Shown here one piece after another: positions 8,625 through 16,658 of a stretch of DNA of 23,997 bases. The notes under the pieces are model-generated. The model saw nothing but the letters and a program-made list of their open reading frames with translations, had not been told where the DNA came from and searched no databases. Position numbers and translations under genes: made by a program. Position 1 is the first letter of the stretch, and each line of letters starts with the position of its first letter. This stretch comes from Aduncisulcus paluster (taxonomy: Eukaryota; Fornicata): NCBI GenBank assembly GCA_024181965.1, contig BQXS01012589.1, forward strand, positions 6,091-30,087. The letters run 5' to 3'.

Positions 8625-8999
8625 TTATCTTCTCATAATATAATTATATAATATAATTTATATTCATGATTCATTAGGATTCCAAAATATTGGTAATATT
8701 TTAGTGCGATGTTACCCATATCCTAAATAATTACTATCCAATGTCCTAAATTAAACCCAATTTTACTGAAACAATTTATCGTAAAATCCTAGTGTTTAAA
8801 AATTTAGCGAGAACCTGTTACGTCCTATAAATAAACACATCAATGTCCTTCATCTTCTTCTCGAAATAAAATACGGCAAAGTTTTCATTTAGTTTATGTA
8901 ACACGTTGCATTTACTGATAAATAAGGGCTTTCCAATGAGGTCCCCTTCAATTCTTTGAACTTTTCCTCACAATCTGAGCAATCAGGATTCAAATCTGT
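8625..8999. other. AT-rich intergenic region between convergent genes
   Basis: This spacer lies between the 3' ends of the coiled-coil gene (plus) and the membrane-protein gene (minus), so it is mainly two 3' flanks. A 37-codon minus-strand frame (9002-8889) starting MTDLNPDCSDCEEKF is present but begins 13 nt after the preceding stop, so it probably lies in 3' UTR. No RNA gene or repeat was seen. Confidence 0.5.
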
Positions 9000-9000
9000 C

Positions 9001-9007
9001 ATTTACT
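9001..9007 (-). terminator. Candidate poly(A) signal AGTAAAT after the membrane-protein gene
   Basis: On the minus strand AGTAAAT begins 9 nt beyond the TGA of the membrane-protein gene and fits AGTRAAY. Function is inferred. Confidence 0.4.
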
Positions 9008-9015
9008 CATAAATA

Positions 9016-10065
9016 TCATAGTCTCCTCTTATTCTTCTTTCTTCTTTGTTTTTTCTCTTGTTTTAATTGTTCTTTTACCCTTCTTTTCGCGATTTTCTCA
9101 CCATCCTTCTCACTCCTTCCAGGACCCAATTGTTGTATTGCTTTAGCAGTTTCAAGCTGAAGAATCTTCTCCCTTCTCCTTTTTTCACGAGAAATAACCG
9201 AGAAAATTGACAGAATATATCCAATACTCTTCCCAATAATGGCTCCCAGAACAGCGAAAGCAGGAAACCTGAGTTCAAGAAGATGGCCAAAGAATAGAAC
9301 CGTGTTTTTATCAAAGTAAGTCGAAGGTTTCATGTATTTTTGAATAAATGAGCTAACAGTTGCACTCTGAGACATGGGATCAACTCCTCGAGTTTCGGGG
9401 AGGATACCCACCAAAATCTCTCTGGTAGGAATCAGATTGAAGTTCTGTTTACCATATCCGGCCCTATCATTCAACCCATACATCACAAAGAATGCGTAAA
9501 ACACACTTCCAATGATAGCACCAATCACAGCACAGACAGCTGGAACGACAACAACACTGGCCACATTGGTGGAAGTGTATTCTTTGCGAATGAATGATGC
9601 AGCTTTTAGACCCGTAAATTGATATAATGGAATGAAAACTAGCGCAGAAATAATAGCACAACAAGCAGCAGTTGAAGGAAACAATTCTTTTGTAACATAT
9701 GGAGATGGCATTGATGCAAGCATAAAAATGGAGAATATTGCACAAAAACCAATAACAGCCCCAACTATTCCACGAAATACAGCCTTTGTAAAACCAGCAG
9801 AACGATTGAGAGGACGAAGAATAGATCCAAACAATACAGAAAATTGAAGATTTAACATAGCAATCAAATATAATAAATTTTCAGGAGCAGACACTTGATT
9901 TTTCAGATAATAAAAAGTAAATACAGGAACTCCAATATTGAAAATGGATTGTAGAATTGAATACAATATAGAAGCCTCGATGGTTAAATATTGTTCAATC
10001 AATCCAAATTTTTTCTTTGTCTCATAATTTAGTGTTCCCATCTTCCTCCAATCAACCAAAACCAT
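9016..10065 (-). CDS. Six-pass membrane protein, possibly PIG-F/GPI11-like
   Basis: The 349-residue product has six hydrophobic segments at about 33-54, 63-83, 99-118, 133-153, 171-194 and 265-290, and a strongly basic C-terminal tail (about 291-349, ending KKNKRRL). Its arrangement of TM4 (STAACCAIISALVFIPLY), TM5 (CAVIGAIIGSVFYAFF) and TM6 (RFPAFAVLGAIIGKSIGY) loosely recalls PIG-F/GPI11, the ER protein that partners PIG-O and PIG-G in adding ethanolamine phosphate to GPI anchors; the LGA.IG..IGY pattern of the last helix is the best point of contact. A loop of about 70 residues between TM5 and TM6 is longer than in that family. The basic tail would suit ER retention. I rate the PIG-F idea as weak; an unrelated lineage-specific membrane protein is as likely. 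There is no signal peptide before TM1. It ends in TGA. Confidence 0.75.
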   Translation of the reverse strand: MVLVDWRKMGTLNYETKKKFGLIEQYLTIEASILYSILQSIFNIGVPVFTFYYLKNQVSAPENLLYLIAMLNLQFSVLFGSILRPLNRSAGFTKAVFRGIVGAVIGFCAIFSIFMLASMPSPYVTKELFPSTAACCAIISALVFIPLYQFTGLKAASFIRKEYTSTNVASVVVVPAVCAVIGAIIGSVFYAFFVMYGLNDRAGYGKQNFNLIPTREILVGILPETRGVDPMSQSATVSSFIQKYMKPSTYFDKNTVLFFGHLLELRFPAFAVLGAIIGKSIGYILSIFSVISREKRRREKILQLETAKAIQQLGPGRSEKDGEKIAKRRVKEQLKQEKKQRRKKNKRRL

Positions 10066-10712
10066 TGATTTTCAAATTTGCCATTTGCTATAGCATAAAA
10101 CCGACAAAAAATTATGATATCAACTGTAAAATAGATTGTTGATTTTGAAATCGATAATTAAGGTTTTACTATTCAGCAATAAAGCGTGATTCAGCAATTG
10201 ATTGTATGGCGAACGATGATTCACAACAATCCAGTATGGAAGAACAAAAATGAAAAAGAGAATAATCATTGCTTGAAAATTTGGTAAAAAATCATTAACT
10301 TAATTTAAAAAAATTGTTTATATGTCTTGTGAATCAGCTGAATGAATTAGGTAGCTTGGTGTTTGTCTGCAAGAAAAAAATTTTCATTAAGACAAATGCC
10401 AGTTTTCATCATCTCAACAATAACACATAAACTTGCTTGAATTAGTAAATAAAGGCCTTCAGCCGCCAAAATGTCAACAAAGAAGAGGAAGCGATCAAAA
10501 CGATCACTATCGACTCAGACTCGTCATTTAGATTTCATCGCTAGACCTTTTTGTGCAATGAATAATAATTCATTACACCGAATGAATGCAAAAAGTGAAT
10601 ATATGATTGAAGTTTTTCGATTTCTCATGTATCCAAAAATAGCCCACTCGAATCCATTCATCGTTATCTCCACGCTTTTTGACGATATAATAGTCCAGTG
10701 AAAGTATAGTCA
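10066..10712. other. Divergent spacer before the eL14 gene
   Basis: About 650 bp of AT-rich sequence separates the membrane-protein start (minus) from the eL14 start codon (plus), so it contains both promoters. Apart from the weak small frame at 10471-10701 and a 15-codon frame at 10207-10254, nothing coding is recognised. No tRNA-like or repeat structure was seen. Confidence 0.45.
10471..10701 (+). CDS. Small hypothetical ORF with basic N-terminus (doubtful)
   Basis: A 76-codon frame opens at an ATG in a favourable context (GCCAAAATG) with a very basic start (MSTKKRKRSKRSLSTQTR), then loses obvious bias, and ends in TGA 11 nt before the eL14 start codon. No family is recognised. It could be a real small gene, a leader ORF of the eL14 transcript, or chance. 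The tight fit against eL14 makes an independent gene less likely. Confidence 0.22.
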   Translation: MSTKKRKRSKRSLSTQTRHLDFIARPFCAMNNNSLHRMNAKSEYMIEVFRFLMYPKIAHSNPFIVISTLFDDIIVQ

Positions 10713-11279
10713 ATGGTATGTTCCATTATTATATTTATCTTTGATATTTTATCCTGTATTATCTCTATTTGGCTGGTTAATTATCGAAAAATCTAATTCC
10801 TTCCTTTATCATACCTTTTCGTTATCAAAAACAATTGTTTTATCCATTTTCTTTCATTTAAATACATATATTGATTATTTTAGGTGTTTCAACGTTTCGT
10901 CCAAATCGGTAGACTTAGTCTCATCAACTTCGGTAAGCAACAAGGAAAGGTTGTTGTAATCCTTGACATTGTTGATAAGAACCGTGTTATCGTTGAAGGT
11001 CCCGGTGTTCCTCGCCGTGTTCTTTCTGTCAAGCGTATTACCCTTACCCCTCACGTTGTTTCTATCCCTCGTGGTGTCCGTTCTGGTCTCCTCTTGAAGA
11101 AACTCGAGGAACAGAAGACCGTTGAGCTTTTCCAACAATCCTCATGGGGTAAGAAACTTGCCCACATGGAGCGTCGTAAGGAATTGACCGACTTTGAGCG
11201 TTTCAAGGTCGCTCATCTTAAGCGCCAACGTGCTATGCTCATCAACAAGGCCATGGGTAAGCTCCGTGCCAAGAAATAA
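10713..11279 (+). CDS. 60S ribosomal protein eL14, with intron directly after ATG
   Basis: eL14 is a eukaryotic large-subunit protein with an SH3-like KOW domain and a basic C-terminal helix. Exon 1 (10713-10715) is only the ATG; exon 2 (10884-11279) starts GTG TTT CAA CGT TTC, so the spliced protein begins MVFQRFVQIGR, matching the family's usual 'MVF.RFV..GR' start. Without splicing, exon 2 has no ATG at this position. The 132-residue product then shows the KOW strand (FGKQQGKVVVILDIVDKNRV), the VEGPGVPRRV strand and the conserved C-terminal helix (LTDFERFKVAHLKRQR). Length is normal for a protist eL14. Codons are strongly C-ending (CGT, GTC, AAG, CTC), as expected for a highly expressed gene. 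The stop is TAA in an AATAAATAAAT context, and the next open frame begins soon after. Confidence 0.95.
10716..10883 (+). other. eL14 intron between codon 1 and codon 2
   Basis: A 168-nt phase-0 intron with donor GTATGT and acceptor TTTTAG, placed immediately after the ATG. Splicing is needed to give the conserved MVF start. It is the longest firmly supported intron in the window. Confidence 0.92.
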
Positions 11280-11395
11280 ATAAATATTTCATGACTTGTT
11301 CAATTAATGTTAGATTGACGTGGCCCCAAAACCACTGGATTTTTCTGTCTGTTTCCATTTTTGATAACAATTTCCAAAAATATCCTGATAATTTC

Positions 11396-12517
11396 ATGGA
11401 CGAACCATTCCAACCTAAATATAAGAAAGCCTCTAGGGAAGAAATTGCAGTAAGTCAACTTCAAACTGCCTATGGAGAAAGAGATGTCCGAAAGATGCTC
11501 AATTCTCTCGGAATTTTGGATATTGTTTCCCGTGAAAAGTCAAAACGTATTTCTTTGTTGAAAATACCTGGCTACATTGATTTAATATTACATACCATAA
11601 AGAATCCCATCCTTCCAAGGGATACTTATTTCGAGAAGAGTGAAAGATGCAGAAAACATGCTCTTTCTGTTTTAATTAATCATTTATTAGATAATCCCGC
11701 CATTGATGCTTTGGTTTTAGCCCATGAAGAGTGTTTACCAGCTCTACGTGCTGTCATTCAAGATACTGCAACATTGACAAAAAATACTTTGCTATCTGTG
11801 CGTGCTTTGGATTATTTATGTGTGATTGGCGATTTTAGACCCAGTATTGCCTTCTGTCCTGGTCTCTTGGCTTCTATCTGTACCTTGATCAGTGATTTCA
11901 GTACTCCTCGAAGTGAATATGATGAAAAATTCAAAGAAAAACTTCGCGATAATCCTAAACTCCCAGAATATGATGAAGATATTCTTGCCATCATCCGTCA
12001 TTGCCTCAACATTTGTCGATACCTATCCAGTGATTCTAGGCTTTCTTTTGCCACCTGTAGATGTGGAGGTATTCTTAAAACACTTGCTCGAGTCGTTTTG
12101 TGTGACTTCGGAGAATCATCTTCGAGCGATTCTTCCGGTTCATCTAAGAAGTTGAAGAAGGACCAAAAGGGGAATATTCTTTCTCAAGTGCAATATGGGG
12201 ATGTATTTTCTGCTGATCCACAGAAGAGAATGGATGCTCAGCGTCAATTGGATGACATTGTTGATGGGCGTATGAAGGAGTCTTTGCGTGAGATATCTAT
12301 GGATATTTTGGTTTCTTTCGCTGCTATGCCCGCTAATCTTCCAGAATTACAGCTATCAGATGATGTTTTGGGAACAGTTGCTGATATATTGGATGATGAA
12401 GACGAGAATACCAGACTGAAGGAACTTGGGGAGGAGTTCTTGGATTTGGTCGACGTTGATGAGGCTGAAGGAGAAGAAGAATATGAATACGAGGAAGAGG
12501 AAGATGTGGATCAGTAA
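11396..12517 (+). CDS. Helical (ARM-like) protein with acidic tail, unknown function
   Basis: I start at the ATG at 11396 (MDEPFQPKYKKASREE), giving 373 residues. An in-frame ATG at 11291 lies only 11 nt after the eL14 stop and would add a hydrophobic/aromatic stretch unlike the rest, so it is less likely. The body is made of amphipathic helix pairs reminiscent of armadillo/HEAT repeats (for example CRKHALSVLINHLLDNPAID and ILAIIRHCLNICRYLSSDSR), interrupted by a Ser/Lys linker (about residues 242-258). The C-terminus is a run of Asp/Glu (EGEEEYEYEEEEDVDQ). I cannot assign a family; ARM-like proteins commonly act as protein-binding scaffolds, chaperones or transport factors. It ends in TAA and is followed by a TGTAAAT, a near-match to the AGTAAAY motif seen elsewhere. 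Confidence 0.75.
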   Translation: MDEPFQPKYKKASREEIAVSQLQTAYGERDVRKMLNSLGILDIVSREKSKRISLLKIPGYIDLILHTIKNPILPRDTYFEKSERCRKHALSVLINHLLDNPAIDALVLAHEECLPALRAVIQDTATLTKNTLLSVRALDYLCVIGDFRPSIAFCPGLLASICTLISDFSTPRSEYDEKFKEKLRDNPKLPEYDEDILAIIRHCLNICRYLSSDSRLSFATCRCGGILKTLARVVLCDFGESSSSDSSGSSKKLKKDQKGNILSQVQYGDVFSADPQKRMDAQRQLDDIVDGRMKESLREISMDILVSFAAMPANLPELQLSDDVLGTVADILDDEDENTRLKELGEEFLDLVDVDEAEGEEEYEYEEEEDVDQ

Positions 12518-12660
12518 TTATTGGAATTGTAAATGAATCTATTAATGTTTCGATCTGTGATTGTAATACAAACAAAATTCGAAGTTATAAAAATAAATTA
12601 TTGGTATAACTCAAAATTATTCAGGATTCTATCGAAATGATTTCCTAGTAGCTCGATCTC

Positions 12661-12676
12661 GAAGATCCAGATCTTC
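12661..12676. repeat. Perfect 7-bp inverted repeat followed by a T-run
   Basis: GAAGATC-CA-GATCTTC is followed by ATTTTTT on the plus strand, 101 bp ahead of the start of the SIM-like gene. Its core GATCCAGATC differs by one base from GATCTAGATC at 7536-7545, also upstream of a plus-strand gene. It could be a binding site or a hairpin/T-run transcription end; the sequence alone cannot decide. Confidence 0.45.
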
Positions 12677-12777
12677 ATTTTTTACTCTGGCAATACGAAC
12701 CATTCATTCTTTTTTGTCTTTAATTTTTTTTTTTTATTTGATATTTTTTATTATTACATTTCTGGTATTATATTTTT

Positions 12778-13599
12778 ATGAATTATAATTTCCTTTTTGA
12801 ATCGTCTTCTACAACTGATGAATCTAGGGCTGAACACTCTGAAAATGATTCACATGATAGCACAAATGGCGAATTAGATTTAGTCCCTTTCTCTGCCCTT
12901 CTTCTTCAAGGAAATCGAATATCTCCATTTCACTATTCACACGAAACTGCTTCATCTCTCCTTCCGCCCGACGGAGTTCAAATCCCTGCCCTTACCTCCG
13001 TGTCACCAATTGCTTCCCAAAGTATTGCAAGTACTCGTGAACTTCAATCCCTGTTGACAGGTTCATCATCATCTCCCGAAGTTATTGATATCGATGAAAC
13101 TGGGGACACAAACAGGACAAATGCCGGAAGAGATACCACGACAGGGCCACATGCTTTACCTCCGCACCATTCGCTTGAAGATGATTCCTCAGATATTCCC
13201 AGCTCCCCAGAAAAAAGGCGTTCATTTTCTTCTGTTAGACGAAGAAATAAGTCGGATATCGAAGATATCGAGGAAGAAGAATCGTCCGACTCGGATTCTA
13301 GAGAGTGGAGATCTGAAAAAAGACCAAGTATTGTTTCCTCTTCAAAACCAAGACGATCTAATTCGATTGTGGATATCATAGACATCGATGAGCTTGGTTC
13401 TGAGCCTTCAAGAACTCAACGTGACACTGTTCAAGGTATTACTTCACGATCTGTACCATCCACAACTGCCCCAACTACTGTCTCGTCCATCCCAGGTCCA
13501 ATCGATCCCTCTGTTCCAATATATACACATAATCCTCCTCGTACACTTGAAATAAGCACTGAACTATGGAAGACTCTCTCTATGATTGGTCTTCGATGA
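12778..13599 (+). CDS. Disordered Ser/Asp-rich protein with two SUMO-interaction-like motifs
   Basis: The 273-residue product is of low complexity, rich in Ser, Pro, Asp and Glu, with no predicted globular domain. Two hydrophobic-acidic motifs stand out: EVIDIDE (101-107) and SIVDIIDIDE (196-205). Both fit the SUMO-interaction motif, a run of V/I residues with flanking acidic residues or Ser, and paired SIMs are typical of SUMO-targeted ubiquitin ligases such as RNF4. Acidic Ser clusters (about 159-175, DIEDIEEEESSDSD) look like CK2 phosphorylation sites. The C-terminal 20 residues (RTLEISTELWKTLSMIGLR) are the only amphipathic stretch and may be a short binding helix. No RING domain is visible here or downstream. 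The frame may be a whole gene or the first part of one; nothing downstream to 14543 looks like another exon. Confidence 0.6.
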   Translation: MNYNFLFESSSTTDESRAEHSENDSHDSTNGELDLVPFSALLLQGNRISPFHYSHETASSLLPPDGVQIPALTSVSPIASQSIASTRELQSLLTGSSSSPEVIDIDETGDTNRTNAGRDTTTGPHALPPHHSLEDDSSDIPSSPEKRRSFSSVRRRNKSDIEDIEEEESSDSDSREWRSEKRPSIVSSSKPRRSNSIVDIIDIDELGSEPSRTQRDTVQGITSRSVPSTTAPTTVSSIPGPIDPSVPIYTHNPPRTLEISTELWKTLSMIGLR

Positions 13600-14543
13600 T
13601 TTTATAAAACTTCTATTTTATTATTGTCTCTAAGTTCCGCAGTTTTATATGAGTTCCATGGAATCAACACAATTGGGTCATTTAGATGGTTCTTGATACC
13701 TTATTATATATTTACCACTATATTTAAAGCATTGTATACCCCTTCGATGGAAACTAATTGCCTCCACTCAAGATACAAGAATGATATATTTTTCTGAAGC
13801 CGATTATCATCATTTCATTATTATGAATTGCTCAGAGATCAATATCACATTGAACCTAACTATATCACCTCATCGTTATATCAATAATCTAACATGGTTA
13901 GCTTCGTTCCAAATACAACATTTCATCTTCATTCAAGTGAAGATAACAATGCTATTTTCTTAAGATAAGATGCATTATCATCTTGATATCATTCATTAAG
14001 CTCTTTCGTGATATCTTTCTCCCCTCGATAGGAAATTCTTTTCTTGAGGATGCCTTCTGATAATGTCCAGCAGTCTGGAAAAACAGGTTTGGGCAGTGTC
14101 TGTACCAGAAAAAAAAAAGATTATATCGAATTATGATTATCCATCTTCATAGCATAAAAATAAAATATTGTGGTCAGCCGTTTCGAACACCTTTTCAAAA
14201 TTTGAATTTCCGCTTCATGCTTCATTTGCTCACAGAATATTTCATTTTACGATTTATGATTTTGTATATAATGCAGTGTTGCTTCTAATATTATTTGTGT
14301 GATGATAATCTCGGAAATTCTAATAGTACCATCAAATTGTTGAAGTTTATTTTATCCAGTTTCCTATTGATATTATCCAAATATTTCATACTCATTTTTA
14401 ATTATTTCTTTATTGCAGGTGATTATATTTTTGATCAACCTTAAATTTCAATCATTATTACTTCCACCATTCTCATTTTCATTCTTAAGTGTCGAATTGG
14501 AGTTTTTTTATTCTTCTTTTCGACAATATTCTTTTCACTTTAA
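13600..14543. other. AT-rich region without a convincing gene
   Basis: About 940 bp between two plus-strand genes. Short frames such as 13781-13963 and a 28-codon frame from 14050 (MPSDNVQQSGKTGLG) show no family resemblance; the latter begins like a real protein but stops after a poly-A-coded Lys run. No tRNA, hairpin array or transposon end was recognised. It presumably holds the 3' flank of the SIM-like gene and the promoter of the next gene. Confidence 0.45.
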
Positions 14544-14557
14544 ATGTCTGTAAATAT

Positions 14558-14658
14558 GTATGTATTTTCTTGTTTATTTGAATTTCTCATTTTCATTTCT
14601 CACTCCTTCAAAGGTATCATGTGTCATCCCAACCTAATACATTTCGAATGGGACTCAG
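14558..14658 (+). other. Candidate intron with two possible acceptors
   Basis: Donor GTATGT at 14558 follows ATG TCT GTA AAT AT. Acceptors at 14612-14613 (TCAAAG, 56-nt intron) or 14657-14658 (ACTCAG, 101-nt intron) both preserve the frame. All firm introns in this window end in TAG, so the CAG site is preferred, but only transcript data would settle it. Confidence 0.45.
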
Positions 14659-14678
14659 TTATTCTCAACCACTTTATA

Positions 14679-15075
14679 CAATTCAATCTCATTCAATTCC
14701 CCACCCTCCTTCCAAAAAATTGATTCATTCAAAGCGCATATCCAACAAACGTCGAGTTTCTTCTACCACTACGGATGTTTCTTCACGTTCTCACTCTTGT
14801 CAAAATAGGTCGTTTCCTTCGAAAAGAAGTTCCACTTGTCTCATATCTTCGACTCTTCCCCCTTCTTCCATTTCTTCCCCCACGCAGGATTATGTTCACC
14901 CTTCAGGGCTTGACTTTCTCTCAAAGCTTGCCCTTTCCACCGATGATATTTCCCTTGAATCCATTCCTGAGCCATCTTCATCCCTGACATCTCACACACT
15001 CCTTCCATTACAAACAGTTCCACCTCAGAGCTCCTTTTCTCTCTCATTCCCGATATCCTCCCTTGTGCCCATATT
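14679..15075 (+). repeat. Tandem duplication, copy 1 (397 bp)
   Basis: This copy is identical by eye to 15076-15472. Only a three-base CAA overlap is shared at the two ends, pointing to microhomology at the breakpoint. It lies wholly inside coding sequence. Confidence 0.9.
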
Positions 15076-15472
15076 CAATTCAATCTCATTCAATTCCCCA
15101 CCCTCCTTCCAAAAAATTGATTCATTCAAAGCGCATATCCAACAAACGTCGAGTTTCTTCTACCACTACGGATGTTTCTTCACGTTCTCACTCTTGTCAA
15201 AATAGGTCGTTTCCTTCGAAAAGAAGTTCCACTTGTCTCATATCTTCGACTCTTCCCCCTTCTTCCATTTCTTCCCCCACGCAGGATTATGTTCACCCTT
15301 CAGGGCTTGACTTTCTCTCAAAGCTTGCCCTTTCCACCGATGATATTTCCCTTGAATCCATTCCTGAGCCATCTTCATCCCTGACATCTCACACACTCCT
15401 TCCATTACAAACAGTTCCACCTCAGAGCTCCTTTTCTCTCTCATTCCCGATATCCTCCCTTGTGCCCATATT
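15076..15472 (+). repeat. Tandem duplication, copy 2 (397 bp)
   Basis: Second direct copy with the same sequence as 14679-15075. The identity ends at 15475; the next base differs (G versus T). It restores the original downstream frame but not a start codon. Confidence 0.9.
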
Positions 15473-16352
15473 CAAGTCAATCTCTTTGACATCAGATGAA
15501 ATTGAAAGCTCAGTTAGCTCTCGATTGGACCATTCCCATGCCCTTTCCCACTCTCTTGAATATATTCACGCTAAACTCCAAGAACAACTTGCTCTGCATC
15601 GTGGTTCTGAAACCCCACCTCATCTTGACTTTCATTCAACCTTTGACTCGATCGATTCAACTCTCAAAGCCATTAAAATGGAGTCAAATGACATGTACGA
15701 AGAGTCAATACTATCGTTGACACTCAAGAACAGTCTTTCGTCTCAATTACAGAAACTTGAAGGAAATATTTGTTCCATCGCAAAGAATAGTCAACATGTT
15801 GCCGATTTATCCAAATTTATATCTTCTCATCTCGATTTGCTTGAGAAAGAAGACCATGAGGATTCTTTCGAGTTTAACAAAGAGGTACAAACAATATTAT
15901 TAGCCCTTTCTCATCTTAAAACGGTATTTGACAATATCTCCGATTATTCTTTTTCTTCTATTCACTCCCCCCTTTTCATGTCTGGAAAGTATTCATTCCC
16001 TCATTCAGCCATCAAATTATCCCCTTTAGTAGACGAAAGAACCAGGAAATCATTTGAAAAAGAAGCTGAATCACGTGAGAAAATGAGACAAAATACTCTG
16101 AATAATATTGTCAAATCTTTCCAAGATCTGGATATTATTCACCATCATGCCGAAGATCATGAGGATTCTCGTGAAATAGCTTGTGAAAGTGACTCACATT
16201 TATCTAAAAATATCAATCTACAGATGCATAGTACAGTATCTTTGCATTCATCAATGGAAAGTGAAAAAGATAAATATCTCGAAAGATCAATCAAAAACAT
16301 AAAAATAACCTCTGAAAAGTTAATTTCATCATATTTTGGCGTCTTGAGGTAG

Positions 16353-16658
16353 GAAATTTTATTGATTTATGAACCTCAAATAAACTTATCTTGATATTGC
16401 GAAAGATTCTTACTTGTCGAGATTTAGGATCAATGGAATAATATTAATCATATATTCGAATTACTTCTCATTTTAATATGGTTTTGATACATATAATCAT
16501 AAATAGTGAAAGAAATGGCCAGATAAAATAAAACACATGATTTTGAGTTAATGAAGCGGTTACCTATATTATAATCGGAAAAAAATCGTTTTAAAAACTG
16601 AATTTATCAATTATTTGTCTTGGTTATATTCTTTTCTATTTGTAATTAGTGAATTAGA
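16353..16658. other. AT-rich spacer before the giant membrane-protein gene
   Basis: No open frame, RNA gene or clear motif is seen. It contains the 3' flank of the preceding gene and the promoter of the next. Confidence 0.5.

Larger units (their letters stand above)
14544..16352 (+). pseudogene. Ser/Pro-rich, helical-C-terminus protein gene, frame-broken by tandem duplication
   Basis: The likely start is ATG at 14544 (MSVN), followed by a GTATGT donor at 14558 and an acceptor at 14613 (AAG) or 14658 (CAG); both keep the frame. The coding frame then runs through a Ser/Pro-rich N-terminal region and meets the junction of a perfect 397-bp direct duplication (14679-15075 repeated at 15076-15472). 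As 397 is 3n+1, the frame shifts and stops at 15205. The second copy is open in the frame that continues to TAG at 16352, covering the helical C-terminal part (about 15500-16350) with no in-frame ATG until about 15678. With a single copy, the whole gene would be one open frame. The product is not recognised. It is either a very recent inactivation, a heterozygous variant, or an assembly error. A protein from the downstream part alone is conceivable through an internal start. Confidence 0.68.

Noticed and set aside
8889-9002. 37-codon minus-strand frame starting MTDLNPDCSDCEEKF
   Set aside because: It begins 13 nt after the stop of the membrane-protein gene and overlaps the candidate poly(A) signal region; no family match, so treated as 3' UTR.
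11291-11395. N-terminal extension of the ARM-like gene from ATG 11291
   Set aside because: It would start 11 nt after the eL14 stop and adds an atypical aromatic stretch; the ATG at 11396 gives a more ordinary start.
13781-13963. 60-codon frame in the long spacer
   Set aside because: AT-rich, no bias or family resemblance; a chance frame is expected in this length.
14841-15444. Matching minus-strand frames in both tandem copies
   Set aside because: They are the same antisense shadow duplicated with the 397-bp unit.
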